This document shows positions 1 to 7,556 of a stretch of DNA of 64,000 nucleotides, piece by piece (position 1 is the stretch's first letter; each line of letters starts with the position of its first letter). Below the pieces are notes generated by a model. The model made no database searches, was not told the DNA's origin, and saw nothing but the letters and a program-made list of their open reading frames with translations. Source of the DNA: Sinorhizobium psoraleae (GTDB taxonomy: Bacteria; Pseudomonadota; Alphaproteobacteria; Rhizobiales; Rhizobiaceae). The stretch is from positions 62,001-126,000 of the forward strand of contig NZ_JABEKV010000005.1 of assembly GCF_013283645.1 (NCBI RefSeq), written 5' to 3'. Both the position numbers and the translations under genes were made by a program.

Positions 1-693
1 GCTCATCAATGAGCCGCCGGAATAGCGGATCTTGATCTCGGTCGCGCCGAAGGAGAGAAGCATGCTGCGCAGATCGGCAAGCAGCGGGCTGCCCGGCGGC
101 GGCGCGATCCAAGGAAACTCGAGCAAATGAGCAGGTTGCGGCCGTCGCTTCATCAGCAGCGGATGCGTTACCCGGCACGCAATCACATTGCGGCCCGGCA
201 GTATCTGCTGGAACTCGAGCCCCGATCCTTCGTCCAGGATATCGATTGGACAGATGGCGAGGTCAATCTGATCGGCTTTGAGTGCCGCGCGAAGATCGGG
301 AAAGTAGCCGTAGCTCTGGTCGATGCGGACGTCGGGATAAAGGTTCTGGAATTCCGCGATCATGCCGGCAATGAGGCCGTCCATGAAAAAAGGCGTGCCT
401 CCGAGACGCACAACGCCGCTGTGGCCGACGCGGAAGCTTTCGACGGTATCGGAGGCCTTGCGCGATGCTGACAGCATGATCTGGCCGTGGTCGGCCAAGG
501 CGCGCCCGAGCGGTGTCGGCTGCAATGGCCGGCGGCCCTTGATGAAAAGCGGCTCGCCAACCCGCCTTTCCAAAAGGGCAAGGGTGCGCGAGACGGCGGG
601 CTGCGATAGCCCGAGCAGGGCCGCACCCTCTGTCACGCCGCCGGCCTTCACGACCGCGGCGAGCTGAATCAGATGGCGTTCATCGAACTTCAT
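1..693 (-). CDS. LysR-family transcriptional regulator, C-terminus cut by window edge
   Basis: Reading from the ATG at 693 to the window edge gives 231 codons without a stop. The N-terminus MKFDERHLIQLAAVVKAGG followed by LLGLSQPAVSRTLALLERRV is a LysR winged-helix domain (helix-turn-helix at about residues 18-37), and the rest is the start of the effector-binding domain. The gene is divergent from the aromatic catabolic operon that starts at 788, with a 94-bp gap, which is the classical arrangement for a LysR regulator and its target operon. The inducer cannot be read from the sequence; an intermediate of the hydroxyquinol pathway is likely. The C-terminal quarter lies outside the window. 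Confidence 0.9.
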   Translation of the reverse strand, partial: MKFDERHLIQLAAVVKAGGVTEGAALLGLSQPAVSRTLALLERRVGEPLFIKGRRPLQPTPLGRALADHGQIMLSASRKASDTVESFRVGHSGVVRLGGTPFFMDGLIAGMIAEFQNLYPDVRIDQSYGYFPDLRAALKADQIDLAICPIDILDEGSGLEFQQILPGRNVIACRVTHPLLMKRRPQPAHLLEFPWIAPPPGSPLLADLRSMLLSFGATEIKIRYSGGSLMS

Positions 694-696
694 AGC

Positions 697-713
697 ATTT
701 GGTTATATTAAAT
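697..713. promoter_or_regulatory. LysR-type operator candidate (ATTT-N9-AAAT)
   Basis: ATTT (697-700) and AAAT (710-713) form a short dyad around nine bases and contain a T-N11-A core (T699, A711), the usual LysR box. It lies just upstream of the regulator start and about 75 bp before the divergent dioxygenase gene, a position suited to autoregulation and activation. The dyad is short and the area AT-rich, so chance is possible. Confidence 0.4.
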
Positions 714-787
714 CGGAATAAAATCATCAACGCCTTTGCCGTCCTGGGTTAGCTTCTTCAGCAACAGTCGATGTCTTGGAGGAGAGT

Positions 788-1663
788 ATGTCGTCGGGGC
801 CACTGGCGTTGAATTTCAGCGAGGCAAACTCGTCCGAGATTTTTGCGCAACGACTTCCGCAAGTAAGCGACAAGCGGTTGCCGCAGGCTCTGGCGGCGGT
901 TGTCATGCACCTTCATCAAGTCATCAGGGAATTGCGCCCGACCCCGGCGGATTGGCGTAACGTCATCGCCTTTCTGACCGACGTCGGCCATGCCTCGGAC
1001 GAGCGCCGCCAGGAATGGGTGCTGCTTTCCGATCTGTTCGGTGCCTCGGCGCTTGTCGAGGAAATCAATTCGCGTCGCCCTAAGGGCGCGACACCGAATA
1101 CGGTTCGCGGCCCGTTCTTTCGCGCCGATGCGCCCGAACTGCCGTCGGGCAGCGACATCTCGCTGGATGGCATCGGCGAAAAGCTCGAGGTTTTTGCCCA
1201 GGTGCGGGACCTCGATGGCCATCCGATCGCCGGCGCGGAAGTCATCACCTGGCAGGCCAATGCCGAAGGCTTCTACGAGAACCAGCAGCCCGATCTTCAA
1301 CCGGAATTCAATCTGCGCGGCATCTTCGAGACGAACGAGGAAGGCGGGTTTTGCTACCGGACCGTCAAGCCTTCCGGCTATCGCGTGCCCGATGATGGTC
1401 CAGTAGGCAGGCTCCTGCGGCAGGCGGGATATCCGCTATGCCGCCCGGCCCACCTCCACTTCATCGTCAGGGCGCCCGGCTTCGAGACGATCACCACGCA
1501 TGTCTACGACGCAAGCGATCCCCATCTCGGCGAGGATGCAATCTTCGGGGTCAAGGAGGCGCTTGTTCGCGAGTTCAAGCGGCTGGATGGGAAAGGGGCG
1601 CCGGCCTGGCGGCTCGATTTCACCTTCGTGATGGCGCGCGCAAGGCAAGGAGCGGATGCATGA
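788..1663 (+). CDS. Intradiol ring-cleavage dioxygenase, hydroxyquinol 1,2-dioxygenase type (copy 1)
   Basis: A 291-residue intradiol dioxygenase that should open hydroxyquinol (or a related catechol) between the two hydroxyls to give maleylacetate, in the cytoplasm. The N-terminal alpha-helical dimerisation domain (about 1-115) precedes the beta-sandwich. The iron ligands expected for the family are present: Tyr163 (EGFYEN), Tyr198 (PSGYRVP), His222 and His224 (PAHLHFI). The start at 788 is chosen because GGAGAG sits just before it; an ATG at 776 lies upstream of that site. The stop overlaps the maleylacetate reductase start (ATGA). A second, clearly different copy ends the same operon at 9312-10205, so the two may differ in substrate. 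Confidence 0.9.
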   Translation: MSSGPLALNFSEANSSEIFAQRLPQVSDKRLPQALAAVVMHLHQVIRELRPTPADWRNVIAFLTDVGHASDERRQEWVLLSDLFGASALVEEINSRRPKGATPNTVRGPFFRADAPELPSGSDISLDGIGEKLEVFAQVRDLDGHPIAGAEVITWQANAEGFYENQQPDLQPEFNLRGIFETNEEGGFCYRTVKPSGYRVPDDGPVGRLLRQAGYPLCRPAHLHFIVRAPGFETITTHVYDASDPHLGEDAIFGVKEALVREFKRLDGKGAPAWRLDFTFVMARARQGADA

Positions 1664-2721
1664 ACCGCAATTTCGTCTATAGCGGCAGCCCAGCTCATAT
1701 CGTCTTCGGCGAAGGCAAAAGCGCTCAGGCCGGGGAATGGGTGGAAAGAATCGGCTGCAAGAAAGCGCTCGTGCTCTCTACGCCCCAGCAGCAGACCGAT
1801 GCCGAAGTGCTGGCGGAACGCCTCGGGCCACTCGCTGCCGGCGTTTTTGCGGGCGCCGTCATGCACACGCCGGTCGATGTGACCGAGAAGGCGATGGAGA
1901 TCGTTGCACGAACCGGCGCCGATTGCGTCGTTTCGCTCGGCGGCGGCTCGACTACCGGTCTCGGCAAGGCGATCGCCTATCGAATCGACCTGCCGCAGAT
2001 CGTCATTCCGACGACTTACGCCGGCTCGGAGGTGACGCCAATCCTCGGGCAGACCGAGGGCGGGCGGAAGACGACCGTGCGTCATCCGAGCATCCTGCCG
2101 GAGGTCGTGATCTATGACCCAGCGCTGACATTGGGACTGCCGGTCGGCATGAGCATCAACAGCGGTTTGAACGCGATGGCGCATGCGGTAGAGGCGCTTT
2201 ACGCTCAGGACCGCAATCCGATCTCGACGCTGATGGCGGTCGAGGGGCTTCGCGCCTTCGAGACGAGCCTGCCGAAGATGGCCGAGGCTCCGAGCGATAT
2301 CGAGGTGCGCGCCAACGCCCTTTATGGTGCCTGGCTTTGCGGCACAGTGCTCGGCACGGTCGGCATGGCGCTGCACCACAAGATCTGCCACACGCTTGGC
2401 GGCACCTTCGACACGCCGCATGCCGAAACGCATGCAATCATGCTGCCGCATACGGCCGGCTACAACGCGGCCGCCGTTGCGGAACTGCTGGCTCCGATCG
2501 CCGAGATGTTCGGTGGCTCGGTCGGCGGCGGCCTTTGGGACTTCGCCAGGAAAATAGGCGCTCCACTGGCGCTGAAGGACCTCGGCTTAGGCGAGCCAGA
2601 TCTCGACCGGGCAGCGGAGATCGCCACGGAGAATCCCTATTGGAACCCGCGCCCGGTTGACCGGCGATCCATTCGTGACCTGCTGCAGGATGCCTGGGAG
2701 GGCAGGCGGCCGACACGCTGA
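1660..2721 (+). CDS. Maleylacetate reductase
   Basis: A 353-residue iron-alcohol-dehydrogenase-fold protein of the maleylacetate reductase branch, which reduces maleylacetate with NAD(P)H to 3-oxoadipate. Visible hallmarks are the nucleotide-binding GGGSTTGLGKAIA at about residues 93-105, IPTTYAGSEVTPI, and the histidine-rich ALHHKICHTLGGTFDTPHAE segment. Length fits characterised reductases (about 350). It overlaps the upstream dioxygenase by 4 bp, so the two are probably translationally coupled, and dioxygenase plus reductase form the lower hydroxyquinol/resorcinol pathway. Confidence 0.92.
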   Translation: MNRNFVYSGSPAHIVFGEGKSAQAGEWVERIGCKKALVLSTPQQQTDAEVLAERLGPLAAGVFAGAVMHTPVDVTEKAMEIVARTGADCVVSLGGGSTTGLGKAIAYRIDLPQIVIPTTYAGSEVTPILGQTEGGRKTTVRHPSILPEVVIYDPALTLGLPVGMSINSGLNAMAHAVEALYAQDRNPISTLMAVEGLRAFETSLPKMAEAPSDIEVRANALYGAWLCGTVLGTVGMALHHKICHTLGGTFDTPHAETHAIMLPHTAGYNAAAVAELLAPIAEMFGGSVGGGLWDFARKIGAPLALKDLGLGEPDLDRAAEIATENPYWNPRPVDRRSIRDLLQDAWEGRRPTR

Positions 2722-2760
2722 AAACACTCTCTGGAGGAGAGGGAAATGGGAGGAGGAACT

Positions 2761-4041
2761 ATGTTTACGAGGCGTGATTTCTTGAAAACCACGGCGGCGA
2801 CGGGGGCGTTTGCCGTCACGTCCGGACTCTCCATGCCGGCGATCGCGCAGAACGCGCCGGTCAAGCTTGGCTATGTCAGCCCCCAGACCGGGCCGCTCGC
2901 CGCCTTCGGCGAAGCCGACAAATTCGTCATTGACAGCTTTCTGGCGGCGACCAAGGCGATGGGCCTCAACTACGAGGTTGTCGTGAAAGACAGCCAGTCG
3001 AACCCGAACCGTGCAGCGGAAGTCGCCAAGGAATTGATCGTCACGGACGAGGTCAACCTCGTGCTGGTCGCGTCCACTCCGGAAACGACCAACCCGGTCG
3101 CGACCACCTGCGAGGCGGAGGAGATGCCTTGCATTTCGACGGTCGCTCCATGGCAGCCATGGTTCATCGGCCAGCAAGGCAATCCGGGCGACCCGAGCTC
3201 GTGGAAGCCCTTCGATTATGCCTATCACTTCTTCTGGGGTCTGGAAGACGTCATTGCCGTCTTTACCAATATGTGGGCGCAAATCGAGACCAACAAGCAA
3301 GTGGCCGGCCTCTTTCCCAATGACGGCGATGGCAATGCCTGGGGCGACAAGACGGTTGGCTTCCCGCCGGTCCTGGAAAAGATGGGCTATGCGCTCACCG
3401 ATCCCGGCCGCTACCAGAACATGACGGATGATTTCTCCGCGCAGATCAACGCCTTCAAGTCCGGCCGGTGCGAGATTGTCACAGGCGTCGTGATCCCGCC
3501 GGATTTCACGACGTTCTGGAACCAGGCGAAACAGCAGGGTTTCGCGCCGAAGATCGCCTCTATCGGCAAGGCGCTTCTGTTTCCGCAAACGGTGGAGGCG
3601 CTCGGCGATGCCGGTCACAATCTCTCGTCGGAAATCTGGTGGACGCCGAGCCACCCGTTCAAGTCGTCTCTGACCGGCGAGAGTTCGGCCGAGATTGCCG
3701 GAAACTTCACCAAGGCCACGAACCGGCCCTGGACGCAGCCGATCGGTTTTGCGCATGCGCTGTTCGAACTGGCGGTCGACGTCATGAAGCGGGCGGCCGA
3801 CCCGACCGACGGCGACGCTGTCGCCGAAGCAATTGCCGCCACAAGACTTGATACCCTCGTCGGGCCTATCGCCTGGGACGGAAAGAACCTGCCGCCTTTC
3901 GCTGCAAAAAATGTCGCGAAGACACCGCTCGTCGGCGGCCAATGGCGGCTCAAGGACGGCGGCGGCTACGACCTCGTGATCACCGACAACAAAACGGCGC
4001 CGGCCATTCCGGTCGGCGGCAAGATGGAGCCGATCGCCTGA
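2761..4041 (+). CDS. ABC transporter substrate-binding protein, branched-chain amino acid type, Tat signal
   Basis: A 426-residue periplasmic binding protein (Peripla_BP_6/LivJ type). The N-terminus MFTRRDFLKTTAATGAFAV carries a twin-arginine motif (RRDFLK) and a cleavage site near AIAQ-NAP. The mature part begins VKLGYVSPQTGPLAAFG, typical of Leu/Ile/Val-type binding proteins. The start at 2761 follows GGGAGGAGG; an ATG at 2746 would contain that ribosome-binding site and is rejected. Because the gene sits inside a hydroxyquinol operon, the ligand is more likely an aromatic compound than an amino acid (inference from context). Confidence 0.9.
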   Translation: MFTRRDFLKTTAATGAFAVTSGLSMPAIAQNAPVKLGYVSPQTGPLAAFGEADKFVIDSFLAATKAMGLNYEVVVKDSQSNPNRAAEVAKELIVTDEVNLVLVASTPETTNPVATTCEAEEMPCISTVAPWQPWFIGQQGNPGDPSSWKPFDYAYHFFWGLEDVIAVFTNMWAQIETNKQVAGLFPNDGDGNAWGDKTVGFPPVLEKMGYALTDPGRYQNMTDDFSAQINAFKSGRCEIVTGVVIPPDFTTFWNQAKQQGFAPKIASIGKALLFPQTVEALGDAGHNLSSEIWWTPSHPFKSSLTGESSAEIAGNFTKATNRPWTQPIGFAHALFELAVDVMKRAADPTDGDAVAEAIAATRLDTLVGPIAWDGKNLPPFAAKNVAKTPLVGGQWRLKDGGGYDLVITDNKTAPAIPVGGKMEPIA

Positions 4042-4084
4042 GCTACAGGCGGTTACCCCTGGCCACCGGCCGACGAGGGCTGAC

Positions 4085-4104
4085 ACGCCGTATCTGTGCG
4101 GCGT
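4085..4104 (+). other. Intercistronic hairpin after the binding-protein gene
   Basis: ACGCCG (4085-4090) pairs with CGGCGT (4099-4104) around eight bases in the 131-bp gap between the binding protein and the first ATPase gene. No T-run follows. Such stems after binding-protein genes commonly stabilise the upstream message so that more binding protein than membrane component is made; that role is inferred here. Confidence 0.4.
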
Positions 4105-4172
4105 CAAGCAACCATTGGATGCGCGGCGCAAGATGAACTGCCGGGCCTTTGGTCGTTTTCGGAGTGAAGCGA

Positions 4173-4892
4173 ATGGCAATTCTAAGACTTGAAGAGGTGT
4201 CGAAGAAGTTCGGTGCTCTGACGGTCGCCGAGCAGATCTCCTTTGCCGTCGGCGAGGGCGAAGCGCTCGGCATCATCGGGCCGAACGGCGCGGGGAAGTC
4301 GACGCTCTTCAACCTCATCAATGGCAATATCGCGCCCGATAGCGGAACGATCCACTTTTGCGGTGCGGACGTCACCCGCGTGCCGCCGATGGCGCGCTGC
4401 CTTTCAGGAATGGGGCGGACATTCCAGATACCGCAACCGTTCGAGCAACTGACCGTCTTCGAAAACCTGCTCGTCGCCGGTTCCTTCGGCACGCGACGAC
4501 AGGAATCGGAAGTCTCCGATCGCTGTGCTGAAATCCTTGTCGATACCGGTCTGATCGACAAAGCCAACGTGCTCGCCGGGGGCCTGACGCTCCTGCAGCG
4601 CAAACGGCTGGAATTGGCCCGCGCGCTCGCCACCGAGCCGAAGCTCCTGCTTTTGGACGAGATTGCCGGCGGCCTCACCGAAGGCGAGTGCCGCTCGCTG
4701 GTCGCCACCATCCGCGCCATCCACGCCAAGGGCGTCGCCGTGATCTGGATTGAACACGTTCTGCATGCGCTGAACTCGGTCGTCGAGCGCCTGCTGGTAC
4801 TGCATTTCGGCAAGGTGATCGGCATCGGCAAGCCGGACGAAATCATGGCCTCGCGGCAGGTGCGCGAAATTTATCTGGGGATCGAGATCTGA
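4173..4892 (+). CDS. ABC transporter ATP-binding protein, LivG type
   Basis: A 239-residue ATPase of the branched-chain-type importer. Walker A is GPNGAGKST (about residues 40-48) and Walker B is LLLLDEIAGGL with the LivG-type continuation and switch histidine (IWIEHVLHAL). The signature segment reads GGLTLLQRKRLELARAL, so the usual LSxGQ core is LTLLQ, an odd degeneration. Its last base is shared with the next ATPase (TGATG). It follows the binding protein by 131 bp and serves the importer encoded at 2761-7556. Confidence 0.9.
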   Translation: MAILRLEEVSKKFGALTVAEQISFAVGEGEALGIIGPNGAGKSTLFNLINGNIAPDSGTIHFCGADVTRVPPMARCLSGMGRTFQIPQPFEQLTVFENLLVAGSFGTRRQESEVSDRCAEILVDTGLIDKANVLAGGLTLLQRKRLELARALATEPKLLLLDEIAGGLTEGECRSLVATIRAIHAKGVAVIWIEHVLHALNSVVERLLVLHFGKVIGIGKPDEIMASRQVREIYLGIEI

Positions 4893-5611
4893 TGGCGCTG
4901 ATCGAAACAAAAGGGCTGACCGCCTTCTACCGCGATTTCCAGGCTCTTTTCGGTGTTGATATCGCCGTGGACGCGGGTGAGACGATTGCCATCATTGGCG
5001 CGAACGGTGCCGGCAAGACCACATTGATGCGTTCCATTTCCGGGGTTCTCGCCAATGAGCCGGGAGCGATCCTCCATAACAACGAGCCGATCGGCGCCCT
5101 TCCGGCGCCCGACGTCCTTGCCCGCGGCATCGCCATGGTGCCGGAAGGGCGCAAGCTCTTTCCGTCGCTGACGGTCGAGGAAAATCTGCTTGTCGGCGGT
5201 TACGGCCGCAAGGCTGAGGGGCAGTGGACGCTGGAGAGCCTCTATGCGCTCTTTCCCGTTCTCAAGGAGCGTCGGCAGAGTCCGGCAACGGCGCTCTCCG
5301 GTGGCCAGCAGCAGATGGTGGCGATCGGCCGGGCGCTTATGTCAAATCCGAGCGTGCTGCTTTGCGACGAAATCAGCCTGGGTCTCGCGCCGGCGGTCGT
5401 GCGGACCATCTATGCCGCTTTTCCGCGCATTCGCGCGAGCGGCGCGTCCATCGTCATCGTCGAACAGGATATCGGCCAGGCACTGAAGGTTGCCGACCGC
5501 GTCTATTGCATGATGGAGGGACGCATCACGCTCTCCGGTCGCTCGTCGGAGCTTGGTCACGAAGAGATCCACAAGGCCTATTTCGGAGCGGAGCGCCATG
5601 AACTGGCTTGA
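4892..5611 (+). CDS. ABC transporter ATP-binding protein, LivF type
   Basis: A 239-residue second ATPase of the importer. Walker A GANGAGKTT (about 38-46), an intact signature LSGGQQQMVAIGRAL and Walker B LLCDEISLGLAP are typical of LivF. The MVPEGRKLFPSLTVEENL segment is also LivF-like. It overlaps the preceding ATPase by one base and the permease at 5598 by 14 bases, so translation of the cluster is tightly coupled. It pairs with the LivG-like subunit, whose signature is degenerate. Confidence 0.92.
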   Translation: MALIETKGLTAFYRDFQALFGVDIAVDAGETIAIIGANGAGKTTLMRSISGVLANEPGAILHNNEPIGALPAPDVLARGIAMVPEGRKLFPSLTVEENLLVGGYGRKAEGQWTLESLYALFPVLKERRQSPATALSGGQQQMVAIGRALMSNPSVLLCDEISLGLAPAVVRTIYAAFPRIRASGASIVIVEQDIGQALKVADRVYCMMEGRITLSGRSSELGHEEIHKAYFGAERHELA

Positions 5612-6461
5612 TACCATCCTCCAAGGCGTGTTGCTCGGCGGGCTCTATGCGCTTTTTGCAGCCGGCTTGAGCCTCGTCTTCGGCATCATGCGGCTTGTGA
5701 ACCTCGCCCATGGCGACCTGATCGTGCTCGCCGCTTTTGCCATACTCGTGCTGACTACCTCGCTTGGCGTCAGCCCCTTTGTCGGCGCCCTCATTGCCGC
5801 GCCGCTGATGTTTACCGCCGGCTGGGTGCTGCAATACTTCCTGCTCAATCGCACATTGGGCAAGGACATCCTGCCGCCGTTGCTCGTGACTTTCGGGCTG
5901 TCGATCGTGCTGCAGAACGGACTGCTCGAAGGATTTTCCGCCGATAGCCGCCGTGTCTCCGCCGGTAGCCTCGAATCCGCATCGATCGCGCTTGGGCCGG
6001 TCAATGCCGGCGTCATGCCGCTGACGACTTTCCTTTCCGCCGTTGCCGTCATCGTCTGTCTCAACCAGCTCATTTACCGCACCGCCGTTGGTCGCGCCTT
6101 TCGCGCCACGTCGGATGATCCGGTGACGGCAGGTCTGATGGGCATCCGGCCGCAACGGATATTCGCGCTTGCAACCGGCCTGGCGATGGTCGTGGTGACG
6201 ATCGCCGCACTCTATCTCGGCACCCGTGCCAATTTCGAGCCGACCTCGGGGCCGGCGCGCCTGATCTACGCCTTCGAAGCAGTCATCATCGGCGGGCTCG
6301 GCTCACTCTGGGGCACGCTTGCCGGTGGCGTCATCCTGGGGATCGCGCAGACGGTCGGTGCCGCGATCAACCCCGAATGGCAGATCCTCGCCGGGCATCT
6401 CGCCTTTCTGCTGGTTCTCCTTTTCAAACCGCGCGGCCTTTTCCCGCGCGCCGTGGATTGA
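5598..6461 (+). CDS. Branched-chain-type ABC transporter permease, LivH type
   Basis: A 287-residue inner-membrane permease with about eight hydrophobic segments. The start MNWLDTILQGVLLGGLYAL and the motif GLSLVFGIMRLVNLAHGDL are characteristic of LivH. The C-terminal LGSLWGTLAGGVILGIAQ with FKPRGLFPRAVD completes the family pattern. The start lies inside the 3' end of the LivF-like gene. It forms the translocation pathway with the LivM-like protein at 6471. Confidence 0.92.
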   Translation: MNWLDTILQGVLLGGLYALFAAGLSLVFGIMRLVNLAHGDLIVLAAFAILVLTTSLGVSPFVGALIAAPLMFTAGWVLQYFLLNRTLGKDILPPLLVTFGLSIVLQNGLLEGFSADSRRVSAGSLESASIALGPVNAGVMPLTTFLSAVAVIVCLNQLIYRTAVGRAFRATSDDPVTAGLMGIRPQRIFALATGLAMVVVTIAALYLGTRANFEPTSGPARLIYAFEAVIIGGLGSLWGTLAGGVILGIAQTVGAAINPEWQILAGHLAFLLVLLFKPRGLFPRAVD

Positions 6462-6470
6462 GGTGCATCG

Positions 6471-7556
6471 ATGTCGCTCGTCGTTCCATCCTGGCAGGTC
6501 GAAACCCGAACCAAGGCATCGGCGCCCTTCGCTCTTGCAGCTGCCGCAGCGCTGGCGCTCGCCTTCGCGGCGCCATTCCTCGTCTCACGCGGGGCCGTCC
6601 AGGATCTGTTCTTCATCCTGACGATGCTGGTGCTCGCGCAGAACTGGAATTTGCTTGCGGGTTACGCCGGGCTGATTTCGGTCGGCCAGCAGGCTTTCGT
6701 CGGCTTCGGCGCCTATGCGATGTTCGCCTGCGTGATCCTGCTCGGCGTCGACCCGATCGCTGCAGTGCTGATCGCGGGCGTGCTTTCGATGCTGCTGGCG
6801 ATACCGACCGCGTTCTTCACGTTCCGACTGCAGGGGCCGTATTTTGCGATTGGAACCTGGGTGATCGCCGAGGTCGTCCGTCTGTTGCTGGCGCAGTGGA
6901 AGGCGCTCGGCGGGGGAACGGGTACGTCGCTGCCGCGCGACGCGACCCGCGACATGATCGGCGTCGGCTTGATGCGCGACGTCTTCGACATGAAGGCCTC
7001 GGAAGCGGGCGATGCGCTCACCTATTGGCTGGCACTGATCCTGATGGTGTTGACCATCGGCTTCGTCTACAGGCTGCTGTGCAGCAAGCAGGGTCTCGGC
7101 CTGGCGGCGGTGCGTGACAACGAGCAGGCGGCGCGCGCCGTCGGCGTCAATGCGCGGCGAATGAAGGCGCTCGTCTATCTCGCCGCCTCGTTCATCACCG
7201 GCGTTGCCGGCGCGCTGATCTACGTGCAGAAGGCGCGCATTTCGCCGGACGCGGCCTTTTCGGTCATCGACTGGACGGCCTACGTGATCTTCATCGTCGT
7301 GATCGGCGGCATCGGCACGGTCGAGGGGCCGATCGTCGGCGTCATCCTGTTCTTTTTCCTGCAGAATCTCCTTGCCGGCTACGGCTCCTGGTATCTCCTG
7401 ATGCTGGGCCTGATCGGCATTCTCGTCATGCTTTTCGCGCCGCGCGGTCTCTGGGGCCTCTTCTCGGACCGCACCGGCATCCAGCTTTTCCCGGTTCGCC
7501 GCCTGCTGAGGGGCGGATCACTCAATCAAGCGCATAAGGGAGGGCCTCATGGCTGA
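6471..7556 (+). CDS. Branched-chain-type ABC transporter permease, LivM type
   Basis: A 361-residue inner-membrane permease. The motif AQNWNLLAGYAGLISVGQQ and the C-terminal IGGIGTVEGPIVG with LFAPRGLWGLF are LivM hallmarks. An N-terminal extension of about 20 polar residues precedes the first membrane segment. It starts 9 bp after the LivH-like gene and overlaps the flavin monooxygenase by 8 bp. The tight linkage of importer and hydroxylase suggests that the imported compound is the hydroxylase substrate or its precursor. Confidence 0.92.
   Translation: MSLVVPSWQVETRTKASAPFALAAAAALALAFAAPFLVSRGAVQDLFFILTMLVLAQNWNLLAGYAGLISVGQQAFVGFGAYAMFACVILLGVDPIAAVLIAGVLSMLLAIPTAFFTFRLQGPYFAIGTWVIAEVVRLLLAQWKALGGGTGTSLPRDATRDMIGVGLMRDVFDMKASEAGDALTYWLALILMVLTIGFVYRLLCSKQGLGLAAVRDNEQAARAVGVNARRMKALVYLAASFITGVAGALIYVQKARISPDAAFSVIDWTAYVIFIVVIGGIGTVEGPIVGVILFFFLQNLLAGYGSWYLLMLGLIGILVMLFAPRGLWGLFSDRTGIQLFPVRRLLRGGSLNQAHKGGPHG

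Noticed and set aside
2587-4179. Minus-strand open frame of 530 codons opposite the binding-protein gene
   Set aside because: The plus-strand product has a Tat signal and clear family motifs; the opposite frame has low-complexity Arg-rich sequence and no ribosome-binding site.
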